Below the pieces are notes generated by a model. The model made no database searches. It saw only the letters and a program-made list of their open reading frames with translations, and was not told where the DNA came from. A program made the translations under genes and the position numbers. This document shows positions 1 to 14,500 of a stretch of DNA of 64,000 bases, one piece after another. The stretch spans positions 10,258,915 through 10,322,914 of the forward strand of contig NC_084771.1 in NCBI RefSeq assembly GCF_028858725.1, given 5' to 3'. Source of the stretch: Colius striatus. Its lineage: Eukaryota; Chordata; Aves; Coliiformes; Coliidae. Within the stretch, counting starts at the first letter, position 1, and each line of letters starts with the position of its first letter.

Positions 1-624
1 AAAACACAGTGAATCTATCTTTGAAAACTATGTCCAGAAACATATTTGACTTTGTAACTTCAGGTTGTTGAGGAGTAGTGCATGAACCATGTTGTGATTA
101 ATATCCCCCACTCTCAACTCCTGGACAGAGCTCAGAAAAAGAACAGTTAATCTGTGTTATTATCAACATCTTCTAACAAGGACTTGTTAGTTTGGGGCAT
201 GCAAAAAAGAATGAAAATGATTGTCTACCATCTGAGTCTCTGCAGCAATATCTTGGTAGTAAAATGTCTTATTCGATACTAATGGTATGCAAATATGCTT
301 CGTAACACCCTTACACTGACAGACAGTGGGAGACACAGCTTGTGTTATATATTATAGCTCTTAATATTTAATCTAGTGCTCTTGTGTAACTGGAACTTTA
401 CATTTGTGGTTTATGGCTTTGGAAGTACAAATTATGTGGCTTAAGCTTGCTGTACATCACTGAGAAGTGCTTGTAGCTTTTGTTGTACGGAGTAGAGGCT
501 CTGCTAAACATTTATTATGTCATTGTGGAGGTAATTTGTTAGAGGAACGAGCTCCTCTCACAGTTCTTAGTCATTGCAGTGAGAGGTAAACAGATTTGCA
601 GCTGTAGCTCAAATAGTTGGCAGT
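1..624. other. Intergenic sequence
   Basis: Ordinary unique sequence at the left edge. Nothing is recognised. Confidence 0.6.
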
Positions 625-686
625 TTCATAGACTCATAGAATGATTTTGATGGGAAAAAACCTTTAAGATCATCAAGTCCTTTCAA
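625..686 (-). mobile_element. Short CR1 3'-end fragment
   Basis: TTTCATAGACTCATAGAATG followed by TGATGGGAAAAAACCTTTAA and GATCATCAAGTCC resembles the minus-strand 3' terminus of CR1. It is only about 60 bases long. Confidence 0.7.
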
Positions 687-3600
687 GTAGGGCCCCCAGA
701 AATTCAGAGGTTCTTTTATAGTATTTGTCTGGTAAAAGTAAAATTCAAAGCTGGGAGAAGTTTGTGAATACCTGACTTCAGTGTGTTCTGCCTTAACATT
801 AATTGATTTTCTACCTTTCATGTAGCTATAGTAAGCATTTCTTTTTAATGTCTGAGAGCGCTTCTGACTGCACAGGCAGATGGAAATGTTCATTCCTTTT
901 GCCAAAGAGCTTAGAGTCTAATAGATAATGCAGCCAAAAAATGTGAGGGGAAAAAAAAAAGAGGGAGAGAACATTATTTACTGAGTATCACTTACTAGGC
1001 TAATAGTAGAGCTAGAACAGGAGCGTCACCTAAGAGCTAGGTGGGAAGGACATCATCAGCTTGAGAATGTACCAGCCCAAGGCAGAACTCAGGCCTTCAC
1101 AGATTCCAAATCAAATCCTTTTAGATCTCCAAAGAAAATCAAAGGAAGAACAATCATTTGTTTAAGCTTAAGGATACTCAGTCTTTTCAATAGAAAATCA
1201 AACATAAGCAACCTCTCTTTGGAATAAGCCAGACTGCTGAGCTTCTGACCTCTTGTGGTCAGTTATGACACTGGTATTTCTTTTCTATGAGTTCAGCTTG
1301 TTATCTTTCATTTGAAGCCCTGGCCTAAATTGAGGAGTAGATAACAGTGGCTTTTCTTTACCAATATCCATCCTCAAGAGGGAAGGTTATTCTTAAACAT
1401 TTATTGAGTGCTGTGAGCTGTTTCATGTGGCTTCTTTCCTCTGTTGATTACCTCTGCCATAACCTTGTAAAATACTGGCACCACTCCTATAAAAGCTTAT
1501 ACCTAACCTTCCTCTGGATTAAAAGTTTGGGGTTTTATTTCCACCAGGGCAGGAGATAATAGCCCTCCCTGAGTCCTTTAAGTTTGCATCTAATGAGATG
1601 GATGTTCATCTACGTGAGGAATATTACGGTTTACTCCCGGATAGTGTTGCAGTCATTTTCTTTCCAGCAGGGTAGATGTGGTCATGACATTTGCAGTTTC
1701 TAGCAAAACAAATTTTGGTCTCAATACAAAGAATCTTCTGCTCTGCACAATCTCTTGCACAGTCAGATATGTTCTTCATGTGGTCTGAACTTACTGAACA
1801 TAAGTCCCAAAGTGGTGTAATCAGGAGAAGCCACTGAATCTGAGAACAGTCTTTAGACTGATGTTTGCCTGCATCAGGCTGTCTTGGAGTTCAGGTGAAG
1901 AGAAATCAAACTGTAGAAGGAACTGTACTTGAAACCTTGATTTTGAGTACAAATAAGTCATTTGGGGATTTTATAAAAATACAACAAAAACTGGGGTTCT
2001 GCCTAGGTATTTTTTAATTTTACCTTTAATTTCAGATAACATTAAGGTTGAGATGCTCAGGAACAAAGACACAACGATTAAGCAAAGTCCACTTCTTATT
2101 TTCATGAATATCTTCTATTTCTCTAGAGCAAGACACTTTCTTCTAGCATACAGAAACACCTTCCCACTTTGCATCTGTTTTTCTTAACACCACTACTATT
2201 ATTAAAAAAAGGTAAAAATAATAATAATATTTTTAAAAGCCCTCAATTTTCAGACTCAAAATAATGAAAAGTATTTTTTAAAGTATTTGGTTCAACTGCT
2301 ATAAAGTAATAAAGAACATCCATGAAAAAACATTTTTCATGCAAAATTGTTCTGATCAATTCTGAGTCTTCAGGACAAATTGGAAAATTGTGAAGTAGAT
2401 GCTTCATATTTGTTACCTTTTGGCAACATTAACCACCAAACATCTGATGCCATTCCCCAAAATCATCTCTTATATACCTCCTCTTAGGACACCCGCAAGG
2501 CTCTGCAGAGAGAACATCAAGAAATGATGCAGTGTAGCTGTGTCTACTCAGTGTACAGCTGTGCTTTGACTATTAAGTGTAGAGATCTGTTCAGCTGAAA
2601 TGATGGAGACAAAGAGGATCAGGAAACAAGACCTGTGGGATTTTTCTTTTCCACATAGACAAATGTTTTCTTAGAGGTCAGTGCCCTTTCCCTGCATTGC
2701 TCATAGGATGTGTTTCCTGTGCAGAACAGTCTCAGTATTTGCCTGTTACACAGAGGTGGAGAAAGAGATATATCTTGTCTTGAACTCCGGAACGAGGGTC
2801 CAGAACAGGCATCCAGTAGGAGAGCAAACGTTGTACCTAGTCTTAAATTAAAGCTTGATTAGCTTGTCAACAGGATCATACACAAAGAACTGCACTTGGT
2901 GAACCAGTGATATCCTTTTCCATCCTGTGTCCTGAAATCATAGAGCACATGTCACCAGTAACTGCCAAGTGCTTACAGTGGGCACAGAAATGCTTGTAAG
3001 AATAAACTTGTGATGGCACATGGATTATATAATGACAATGTCCATGTCAGGGACTGTAAAGACCTATGTCACTCATGACTCTGCTGCTTCAAAGTCAGAT
3101 GTCATAGCCATATAATAGCACTTAGAGAGGCTTGGGAAGAGCAAACAGGAATGGCCAAGAGCATTGTGCCTGAAGAATTCACAGTTTGTATCTTTACAGA
3201 GTTCGACAAGGCCCAGATTCCCTTTCTGGGGGGGTTCCCAGTGAGTTGCCTTTCTTCTCTCTTGTGTGGTATTGAAAGTGAAGACCCAACTTCCCACAGC
3301 CTCTCTTCCTGTTCACAAGGTGTTTCGTTACAAGCCTAAAGAGATATTTTGAGAGGAGTGAAGGGGGAAATTCTGCTGTGCTGCAGCTCCTTTCTGGCAG
3401 TGGAACTGACCTGTTGTGGCAGCAAAGCTGCTGAAAGGCTCCCAAGAGAAATACTGTGGCTTGAGGGACATCACAGTGGGTGTGTGTCAGAGTGATTTCT
3501 TCAGACTGCAGGAGACATGTCGATGGCACATCATGCACAGAGGAACTCAGTAGAAATTTTCATACCTTATTTGTTTCCCAGTACTAGAGCAGTGCATAGG

Positions 3601-6600
3601 ATCACTGCACTTGGCAATGTATGGAAGCCTTTCTCGGTGCATCTGTGACTTACAGCAGATGTCATCTTCCAGATGCAGATATACCTCCAGGGTACAGACA
3701 TACAAGTCAGAAGCTCAGTGCTCATATGTCCTAATAGACTGCTTGATGGAAGAGCTTAGTTCAGACTGTGATATTTAATTAATTCTGATAGCTGTGAAAG
3801 GAAATGAAAATGTTTAGTAAACAGAGGTAAACTCTTCCAACAAGATTTAGGCCTTACTGGGTGCATGTACTTCACAGTGCTACAGAAGCACCAGAGGTTT
3901 CCAGGACTGGCATGCTGTATTGCCTCATACTTTCAAAGCAATATGCAAAAACTATGTTAAAAAACTACTTGATTCACAGATCCTCCTCCACTTGACATTT
4001 AAATTGAAGATCAAGATTAGGAAAAGCAAGTCAGAATACCTGTATTTAAAATCAGGTGACACTGTACTGGTACCACTTAATGATGGCTGAGTAACTCTTA
4101 GCTGAGTAGGGAAGAAGTCAGGCCATCAAAATCTAGTTTCAACAGAAGTACATCGAGGCACTTTCATTACACATCTACATATATTTGGAGTGGATCTATG
4201 TGACATTACTATGGCTTATGAATGTTGACTGAGTTCTGAGACAGGCTTTATGTTTGTAAGGAATTCCAATAGCTCTGTGGAAGAAACTCCTCTATTTGTT
4301 CCTTGGTAAAAACCAAGACTTGAGACATTATTAGGCTTGAGACATCGTGTTACTCTCAGGGAAGCTCTTTTTTATATGCTTTGTTTAATATTTTTTTCTT
4401 GACCATTCAAAAGATAGAGTTGTTCTTTGTACACAGCACAGAAAACAGACTCCTACTTGCTTCTGTTCTGTTTGGTTTTAGTACATGAGGAGCCCCAGTG
4501 ATTGATAGCTAGTACAGAAGTCCTTGAATTCCAGCCCTCTAGTAAAACCATCTATTTCCTTTCTGCTCTTCAAAGTTTTAGTGTGGTCATTCCAGTTACT
4601 AAATTGTTTGAGTATTACAGAGTTCAGAACTAATTCAGAGCCTGAACTGTGCTTAAACACAGAATTCTGAGGAGGTCCCACTAAAAACAACCACAACTCT
4701 GAAAGTCACAAGTAACATCTGAGACAAAAAGAAAGGTGTTTTTTTTCAGCATGTGCAATACATTTTTAAAGCAAATCACAAATTTAATCTCTATTTTTAC
4801 TCAAAAAGACTCACCACTACAAAACTCACACCACATGTAACACCAGGTACTTCTTAATTACAAGAATAACATGGACAGCTAGATCTGGACAAGTTTTTCT
4901 TATGGTGACTGACAGGTAGTATTTTTCAGTGCAGTCTGTATGTAGCTGTTTCTCTGGGCTGAATGCATCTGGCAGATGGGTGTAATAATTGTGTTAGAAG
5001 AAGCAGATCTGTTGTGGGATGTACAGGGCAAAAATATTGCTAGATGTATCTTTGCAACACACCGAAAGCTCTGAGCTAGTTTATTTTTCAGTGTTTACTT
5101 ATTCCTTGTAAAATGAGTCTCTTAAGCTTATTTTGAACAAGCCTAGTCAAATGCTGACCCTGCCTGAAAGAAATATTTTTCTCTATCAGCTACTTGAGCA
5201 TTTTGAAGCTAATTTTAGTCATTAATTTATGCATCTCTATCTGTGATGATAGATACATAATGTCTTCTGGAGAAACACTTGTTAAGGCCAACAATAGTAA
5301 CTTCCAGATATGTTGTAGGTGGAGTTGTTTGGAGTGTTTGCTGTCCTTTCAAGGGAAAATAATTTATGCAGTTCTCCAGACTAAGAACTTCATTAATGAC
5401 CCTCGTTTAAGAACTACATAGCAAGAACAGGAATGCAATAGAGAACAGAATTCCCCAAGCACAAAATCTAATCCACTGGCCCAGCCAGCAAATCCTTTTA
5501 GCAGAACAGGGTTTGCAGAGGTCTGGAACAGAGCTTACCTCCCTCAGTGGAGGAGTAAACAAAACCACTAGGCAGTACACTGAATCATTTTAGAGGGGAG
5601 AAGGCTGAGTATTTGCATGACTTTTCTTTTTTTATCTGCTTCCTGAGGGTATCTGAGTAAGTTCTGTTAAGTTCTGACATTTTTTCCCTCTTCCATCCTC
5701 AATTCTTACATTTCATTAAAGAACATTGCCATGTTGTATTCATTGGTCTTTCTTGCCCACTCTTACTCCCCTTTTGCTACAGAATACCAACGTTTTTTTT
5801 GCATATTAAAATAAACCTTTGCTTTAGAGCAGTTTAGAGTCTGGTACCTGGATATTGCCTGTTTACTAGTATATTCATTTGGTAACTCTTTTGCTTTGAC
5901 AGAATGTACAATTCTGGGTAGTTTTATGAGGTGACTTGTCTATTCCAGGAGGCACCGTCCCTGCTTCAGCTCTGTTTTATCAGCTGCCTCCTGGTTGAGG
6001 CTAATTGGGCAATAGAAAAGCCAGTAGGCTGCTTTGACTGAGGGAGAAGCTGAAAAAAACTCTGAAGCAGAGGCAGTTGGCACTGTAGCAAGGCACAGAC
6101 CTTACAAGCCAGTCTAGGAGAAAGGCTGTTTGAGATGAGAATGACTCATTCACCTTTTTCCGTGTTTAAGTAAGAAATGAAACTGAGGCTAAACAACTTA
6201 AAGTCAGCCTTTCTGGGGACAGAGGTCCTAGCACCTGTATTCCTGTGACGTGAAGACCAAGCCTCACACCACAGAGGCTGAACAGCCATCCACACTTTGG
6301 ACTTGGTCACTGTTGAGCGGACACTGTGCTGCTCCTACAAAACAAGCAGATGAAGACAGTTAGGACTCCTGGATGAGAGAGGAAGAAATGAGGGGCTGCA
6401 GGAGTTTTTTAAACTCTTTTCACTCTTCAGTTTGAATTCCTCTATTCCTCTATAGCTGACTAAGGAATGAAGCTGAACTGAGATAACTGTTTACAAAAAC
6501 AAAGTGAAGGGTGTGGAGGCAAAGCTTATCTGATTCTCACAGGTACTGTGTAGATAAAATGCATCCACATGTGTGACCAAATGATGTTAACTTGAACTAA

Positions 6601-9600
6601 ATATAGTGCTTCAGGAGCTGGCCTGCTGTACTAGTGGTGCAGTATGAACAAAGGAAAGGACTGTGATATCTCCCAGGGTTATCTAAACTGCTGTGTCTAA
6701 TTTTGGCCTCCCTAGGTTTCTGGAAGCTGCTGTTAGCAAAAGGCAGTGGCTCAGTGGTGGGTGGAGCAGTTCACTTCTTGGCAGGTCAGCCAGGCAACCT
6801 GCTACAATGCACGTCATCTCCCATCTCCAGGGCCACCTCAGGTGAGCCAGCTGGATGCCAGGCAGGAGGACATTCCTGCAACCTTTGAATAACTTTCCCT
6901 TTTCCTGTTATGCCTCCAGTGTTTAGAGAATGCAAGGACAAATCTTACTAATCCTGAGGGGACTTCAGGTGCCATTTCAAAATAGCTCAGCATTTAAAAC
7001 CACATTTTCCTCTCCTTGAGGGAGAGTAATTCCTTTTAGGAGTCTGCAGTTGGAGCAGTAGGGAAGGTAAGCACAGTTACAGTCACCGAGTTTATGTCTC
7101 AGTACAGAACAAAAACATATTTCTGAACCTCAGCAGGCATTTGTGAGTCAAGTTAATGTTCAAGCAGATCTGTCATGTTCCTCTGGTCACTGTTATTTGC
7201 AAAGCCTCTTATTTTCATGGGGCATTTTTTCATCCTGTTTCAAAATAAACCTTGTACTGGAGGAATCAGTGGGGCCAAAGCAGAGTGATTTAAATGTCTT
7301 TGTTAGGAGAAATTACCCCTCTGTCCTCTGTTTCAATATCTCCTAGATCCTTTCCAGGTGCCTGCACTTCAGAAAATTGCTTTTGTCCTTCCATCTCTGT
7401 TTGTGAGATGTGGATCCAAAACTCACAGAGTACAATTCAGAGACGATAAACAATCATTGTTGCTTATCAGGTTAGCAACATGAGGCACAAACAAAGCACC
7501 TCAAAGATATTGTCATAGCCCATCATGACTCAGTGCATAGCTAAAGTCTCTATTACGTCAGACCCTCAAGCTAACCCATGGAAAACAAGCTGTATCTTAG
7601 AAGGAGGATCATTTCAGAAGCTGATAGAGTCTGGGAGCATTCCAGAATTCATTTAGTTCGCCTCTGGGAAGGCTTGAGTACCAGTATCGAGGGAACAGTT
7701 CAGTGACAGCAACAGCTTGTTTCTCAAAGATTTAACTCTGTATTTGTAGTGCTTGCAGGGATAAGGAAATAGCTTCTCCTATCACTTTGAATAAATGTTT
7801 CATGAACACATAAATAGCTAATGTAAAAGGAATTTAAATGTGTTATCCAGAAACAATTCACTCAGTAAAGTCTGAAAATAGTAGGCAAAGAGGCAACAAA
7901 GCCACTCTGTAGTTAAAAATACTGCAAGCAATGATGTGCGTTGCACAGAAGATACTACTTGTGATTGTACTGGCCAAGCACAAACATCCATACATTAACT
8001 TTCTGTGCCATGAGCTGACATTGGCAAATCAAAGCCATTACCTTTTCAAATTACACTGTTAACATGATTTATTGTCCTTCAAATTCTTCAGCCTCAGATA
8101 AATGATACCTCTCATGAACCAGGCCTCTTTCTCACCTGGATTCAAAGTACTACACCAGCTTAGCCCAATAATACAGGGGGAAAACAACCAAGACAAATAC
8201 ACTGATCATCTATTAGCATATGATGGCTGAGACCTTTTGAGAAGGCATTTAGGACTGAAACCTTGTAATTGTATAAGCAGGTGAAGTAACCAGTTTGTTG
8301 CTTGCTGTCTCCAAGAAGGAATTTGATCAGTTATCTGGCCCTTAAGGATATTCAGTAGAGAACAGAATCTTTTTGATTCCTATTAAATTTTACTTTATAT
8401 GGCATCAATTATTTAATTTTTAAATACATGGTAGGCTCAGGACCCCTTTGCACTTACAAAAGACAGTTACTGCTCTCAAGTGCTGACAAATAAAAGGAAG
8501 CGTGGGCGTAGATAGAAATTTATAACCCCCAATTTAAGTTTCTCCCCCTCTTGTAATACCATTCTTTCTTTGTGGATATAACCAAGAAGAGAACAGTACC
8601 TGTACCCAGTAAAGAACTTGTTTTTCACCTTGTGGAGTCTGAAGTAAAAATGATCCAAAGAAGGAACTGGTAGGCTGTTAAATCTGCCAGGCCCTTTAAA
8701 ATGTACATCTTTTAAACTGGGGAAGTAATTCACATCATTAAGGGGAGTAATAGTAAAGAACTTCCAGATCAAGCAACTTTTCTCAGGAACACATTTAACT
8801 TGAAATAGGGAAGCTGTAGAATTGGATGAATGATCACATTCGCAAAGACCTTGTTGAACTCAGCGCCTGGAAACGTTCCAGACGACCTATTTTGATTTCA
8901 CCAGAGAATGAAGTAGCTGCCTCACCAGTCACCTTTGTACAGAAGTTGTCTTGATTAACAGGCATCACAATGAGAGCAGCTGGAACTACTGCTGAAGTTA
9001 CTGCAGACTAGTGGCACTTCTTTTCAATGACAGCATTTGCATTTAAATGAAGAAGTCAGACACGTTTAAGTGCAGCAGTGGCTCCAAAGTACATTAATCA
9101 CCGAAAAGAGAAAACAGCAATGTCTACCGAGTTCTAATACCTGTAAGAGATATGTTACTTGAACTATAATCCATAGATCCTCAAAATACAACTCGATTCC
9201 TATACAAGAGACCTTCCCTTCCTACCCAAGCAGCAAAATTTCAAGCTACTCTTCTTAATTTTGTTAATTGTTAAATGACAAGAGGCCAATTTCAGACAGA
9301 AAATCTTCAACATCCCAAAGCTTTTATGAAACTAATTTGTTCAGAGCCACAAAGAGTTTAAGCACAAGCAATCATCCCTCAGTTTCACCAAAAGCTGTTG
9401 GTATTGTCTGAGATGTTTTGATGAAAGAAATGATTTCTTCTAATCTTCATCCTTGCTTTGTTGAAAGAGTCTCATTATTCTGATAGCAGTTACAAATTGT
9501 AGAGAAAAAACAGACCAACAAAAACCCTTCAAAATATTTTTAAAGTTATTTAGTACTGAAAGATTCTGTGGATGATCTTCTTTTTCTTTTTGCCAGCCTA

Positions 9601-11433
9601 TTAATATAATTTGAATTCTCCCAGCCAAGCTGCATTTTTTTGATGAATCAAAGGTACCAAAAATGCTTTGGGGCCTGGTTTGTGTGCATTTGTCAATGCA
9701 TTTCTGCTCTCTACCAAAAGAGATCAGAATCAAAGTTTTCAGATTCTACATAGCAAAGTTCACAAAAAGTCTTTTTTGTCTTAACTAATTGAAGTGAGAT
9801 TATATCAAATCCTGGGAAGGAACAGCATGGAGCAGAGACAAACGTGACGTCCTGGTTAGGTCATTGGTTGCAACATGGCTAGAAGGCAAAGTGTTCCTAG
9901 TAAGGCAACTTAAAAAAGTGAATGATCCAGATTATTTTAAAAACTAAAAAGCAAGACCTGAAAGGTGATCACCCATCAAACAGTGGCCACTTCCAGGTTT
10001 AGGATCTGCCACGTAAGGTCTGCAGAAGCACTAGTTTCTTTTGGGCTGTTTATTATGTGCCTTACCCACGTGGAGATCACTCACCTCAGAAGAGTCTCAG
10101 CATCAGAGAATCCAAGCAGTGGTGCCACACATGCTAGTGCATACTTAAACCTGTGGACTTCTCCCTTAGGGGCAGATGATGTGTAATATAATTGCATACT
10201 TAGAGATGAAAGGCTAGCCAGTGATTTATTTAACAGTCTAGATAGTACAATGAACCCAGCTGTTTTTACCTCATAAGAACTTGGCTCAGATGTAACTCCA
10301 CATCACACTAATATTAATGTTACTCTAAGGTGATCATGGCAGCTTTTCCAAACAGATTAGGAATAAACTTGACAAGTGTTCTATAGTTTATACTCCAGAA
10401 AGCTACATGACAAAGCCAGGAATCTTTCCACCTAGATAGATTGAAGTATTTTTGAACTCTAGAGGGGTACGTGAAGGGAAGAGGGCTGAGGTGGCACCTG
10501 CCTATACCCTGTGACTTAAAATATGTGCCCTCAACACTGAGTCCACTGTTTCCAACAGTTTGAAAGAATTTTTCTAATGGCTTGTAGTACTTCATGTAAA
10601 TCATATATTTGAAGAGCATCAAATCTGTGGTCTACTATGAAGTAGAAGTAGTACACTCAATACTAAACCAGCACCTGCCATCTGGGTGCTGCAGATGGAT
10701 GCACTATAAGGTTTGGATGGAAATGACAGTGTTCAGTTCTATGCCAAGGTAAAAACTGCTCAATCAGCAGACAGGCATGTCTGGAGGAACACAGGCATGA
10801 ATTATAGTGTTCAAATCTAAACCCAGAGGAAATCAGGTAGTGTCAGCTTTCAGATATTCAGTGGGCCTTCATGTAATTCACCATTCCAAAAAGGAATGGA
10901 AAAAACCTGACTGTTTGTAGGAGTATTTTAACACACCTTAGCATTGGCTTGTCCCATGGACTATAAGAAATTTCTGTAACTTTAGTAAAGAGTGATTCCA
11001 GCAGATAGCTTTAACACTCTTAGTCGGGACTGGAAAGGCTACAATATACATTGTTCTCTCTAGAGGGAGAAGTTAATTTCCAGCCTGTGAGACCCATTAC
11101 AGCTCAAAATTCCAGATGGCCTGTATTTATCTCAGTCAACCTTGTTTTCTCTGCTTTGCTCAAAGTCTCTTTTAAGTCTTTCCATCTTTGAGGAAAAATT
11201 TCACAGAGATTAGATCTTCTAAACTTCCATTAGAACATATCTACCTGTTGTGTATGATCTCTAGGACTGTAAAAATCTTGTATCTTATTACAAGAACACA
11301 AAAGACAAAGAGATCTGTTATATACTAGCAATGTGGGTCTTACCTAAGCTAGATGATGCTGACTGGAGAATATGCTAGAACAATAGCTAAAAGAAAGCAA
11401 CAGTTGTTCTACAAGGAGAGGCACAATATTAAT
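687..11433. other. Intergenic sequence, no gene recognised
   Basis: A 10.7 kb stretch of AT-rich unique sequence. It has AAT and poly-A/T low complexity at about 2205-2240 and a possible MIR-like remnant around 6150-6235. The open frames (up to 114 codons) have no family resemblance. Confidence 0.6.
6150..6235 (+). repeat. Possible MIR-like remnant
   Basis: GAAATGAAACTGAGGCTAAA then CAACTTAAAGTCA resembles the MIR core 'gatgaggaaactgaggc...gttaagtgacttgcccaaggtca', with many changes. Weak by-eye match. Confidence 0.35.
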
Positions 11434-11590
11434 GAGCTTCCCCCTCAGTCTCCTCTTCTCCAGACTAAACAGCCCCAGGTCCTGCAGCCTTTCCTCATAA
11501 GGAAGATGCTCCAGTCCCTGGTCATCTTAGTGCCCCTGTGCTGGATTTTAGCAGTTCCCTGGCTCTCTTGAGCTGGGGAGCCATGAAGAT
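11434..11590 (-). mobile_element. CR1 LINE internal fragment
   Basis: Minus-oriented CR1 segment upstream of the 3' end. On the plus strand it has CTTCTCCAGACTAAACAGCC, CCAGGTCCTGCAGCCTTTCC and GTGCCCCTGTGCTGGA. The reverse complement gives the familiar 'ctggggctgtttagtctggagaag' block, here split in two. The 3' end is missing, so it was truncated or rearranged after insertion. Confidence 0.9.
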
Positions 11591-14500
11591 CTTCTGAATT
11601 AAAATATTATTTCCTATAAGCCCCAACTTTTTCTTCCTCCCTCCCCCTCCTTTGAGAAGTCCTAGAGGTTGACAAATGTTCAACAGTCACTTTTTAACAT
11701 TTTTTATCCACACTAACATAAGCACCTGCAGTCTGAAAGAGGACATTTAGTCATAGATAGAAAAGTTATTAAAGTTACTAACCTGGGTAATATGATATTT
11801 TGTTACACTGAGAATGCTACACCCACAGGCTAGTTCTGTAGAAGAAAAGCAAAGCAAGGCCCCGAGCCCCAAGGAAACTGGGTGATTGGTTTTTCTGCCT
11901 CTTAAAGCCATCTTACTGGAGTGTGCCTCTGAAGGAAAGGAGCTGGACTTTCTAACTGCTTCAACAAAAAATTGCAGAAAAGGTATTTCTAAACCTCTAA
12001 TTCCATTCCTACTTGTTTTCACAAAAGTTTTAGAAGAAACAAGCACAAAGTTCCTTCAACAATTAAATCTCTGGTATCAATGTGCTTCTGCTGTGCAGAG
12101 CTGTGGGAGGAGTGGGCTATAAAGTTTCTGTACCAGGTGCATGGAATTTATTTGAATGAGGACTATGGAACAGGCAAGACAAGGCTTGAGCTTGGACTGC
12201 TTCTGATCAAGCTGAAATTCTTGATTCTACCTTGCTTTTAAAAAATGTTATTTTTGCTTTTCCCATCTAGAGCTGAGTTTCTGGGCTCCATCAGGACTAG
12301 CAAGGGAAGCAGAACCTGGTAGGCTTCTTGTCTTTCTCCCATTTATCTTCTTTTTTTCCCTTTGCTTATTTAAAACATTTCTATCTATCATGAGTGGCTA
12401 TCATCTGTCAGCTCTTTCTTTTGAACTGCCAGACACTAATCTCAAGTCTGGATCACACTGACTCATGAGGAGAGATAAAATTATCACCTTTGAATCACTT
12501 GACTGAGCAGTGACCTAGTGGAACAGGAATACAACTTTAAAAGGGTGCTGAAGTACCAGTTGTTAAGAAGACTACATGGGGTGATGCACACAGCCTAAAG
12601 TAAATGAAAAGTGCAAATCTAGCCTCAACGTTTGGACAGGAGTCATTCTGCAGGGTAGGGCACATTCACTTGTGTTTGTTCAGGCTGAGCAAAGCACCTG
12701 GAAGCCTGTTATCAACAACGTTTCTGTACTTTTTGTTGTGCCTGTTTTTGGTCGGTGCAGTGCTCCCAGAAGCTGTACAGCTTGTGGTACTCTGGCTGCC
12801 AGCTCAAATTGACAATGCAAGTTCTATATCTAAACCCGTGCTCTGAAGCTCTCCTTTTGTCTTCAAGCGAGAGCTCTGCCAGGGATGCAGAAATACTTTC
12901 ACTTCACAAATTTCACCATTAGATGTCCCTGAGCGATCGTTCCAGCCAGCGCAGGCAGCACTGCATCATACCTGCATTAATCATACCTGCATTAAGGCTC
13001 AGACGGCAGCTCTGGGGAACTGCCAACTTAGGTGTGAGGCTTTGGAGAGGTGACCAAGACAAAGGGGATTGCTGATTACCTTTCCTGTTGATCAGGTAGG
13101 AAGCAAAGGGGATGTTCAGGAAAGCAGCAAACTTATCTGGCAGTCCTAAATGTCCCCAAAATATTATCCTAGCAGTGTAGCATTTGGTCCTCTGATTAAT
13201 AAATGCATCTTTGCATCATGGCAATACGTGTTTATCTACTTAGTACCCTGAACATAAGAAATGCTAAGTGTAATTATTTTTAAGCTAGTACCCAACCACC
13301 TTTTTGAGCATGAGTTTGAGTACACCTGGATTAAGTTTACTGTATCTAGTGATTGCCCTGAGTGCAGGGAGAAGCAGAACTTGTTTATTGCAGAGGGGGG
13401 AAAAAATGGTTCTGGGGAGGATTACAGATTCCATTTTGCAGAGATTTAATTTGTTATCTAGAGATGGGAGCTGATGCAGGGCTGTTTCTTCCCTGCTTAA
13501 TGCCTCTGGGGAGACACCACTGTGGTGCCAGAGGACGAGGCCCACGGTTATTCTTGCTGTTTGCTAGTTGAAGGCTGCTGGATGCTATTCAAGATGACTG
13601 TACAGGCAATAGACTGTTGAGAAAATGAAATATTCCCTTTAAACGTGTTACCACATGAACATTTACCTCTCACTTGTAGGTCTGGGGCTTGTCAAAATTA
13701 CTGAAGCCCTGACAGAGTCCCATTGGGTAAATACTGTTATTCTAATAGTAGATTTTGGAATACAGCTTCATATCCCTGAATTGCCTTCATTGTCCTCTCA
13801 CTGAAACAAATCTAAGTGTTTATGTTACGGATCTGTGTTTGTTTCTGTAATGATCTATTAGCTAGGTAGTGGTATACATGTTAGTAACAAGCCATTGGTT
13901 ACAGGTCATTGTTCATTTCAATAATGCTAGTGGTTATTTTCTAGAGGGCTAGAGCACAGAGAGTGACAACATGGACAAATTTTTATTCTATGAACAAACA
14001 CAGGGAACAAATTCAAATCCAACTTTTTAAATGAAAGAAAATGGGAGGAAATGCCTTAAAAAGAGTGAATATAAATGCACATTCTGAGTGAATGTTGCCC
14101 TTATGGTAATGCTGCTGTTTGCCTTTGTGATCAGGACTATTTTTATATAACTCACTTCATTTTTTTTTTTGTCTTTGGTTTTTCAACCATTATTCTCACT
14201 GTTTAAATTTGTATGTATGAGACCATGTATATGGGTACATACATAGTAATGTAGAATAAAGAGCAGAAAGATTTGCTGCACAGAAGATAAGAGATTTGCT
14301 ATTATTCATCTGTTAAAATAAGATGATAAAAAGGCCTAAAGAAGGCAAATTCGTTTTATTCCATGTGCCTTTGTGCCATTCACCTTGAGGAAAATGAAAT
14401 AGAATGCTCTTGTGATAATAAAAATAGCAGAGAAGTAGGATTACTGTGGTAGAACTTAAACTTACACCACTGTAATTTGAACCTATTATTTTCCTTCTTT

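Noticed and set aside
8476..8772. 98-codon minus-strand open frame considered as a possible transposon or exon remnant
   Set aside because: No motif was recognised and no splice-site context supports an exon.
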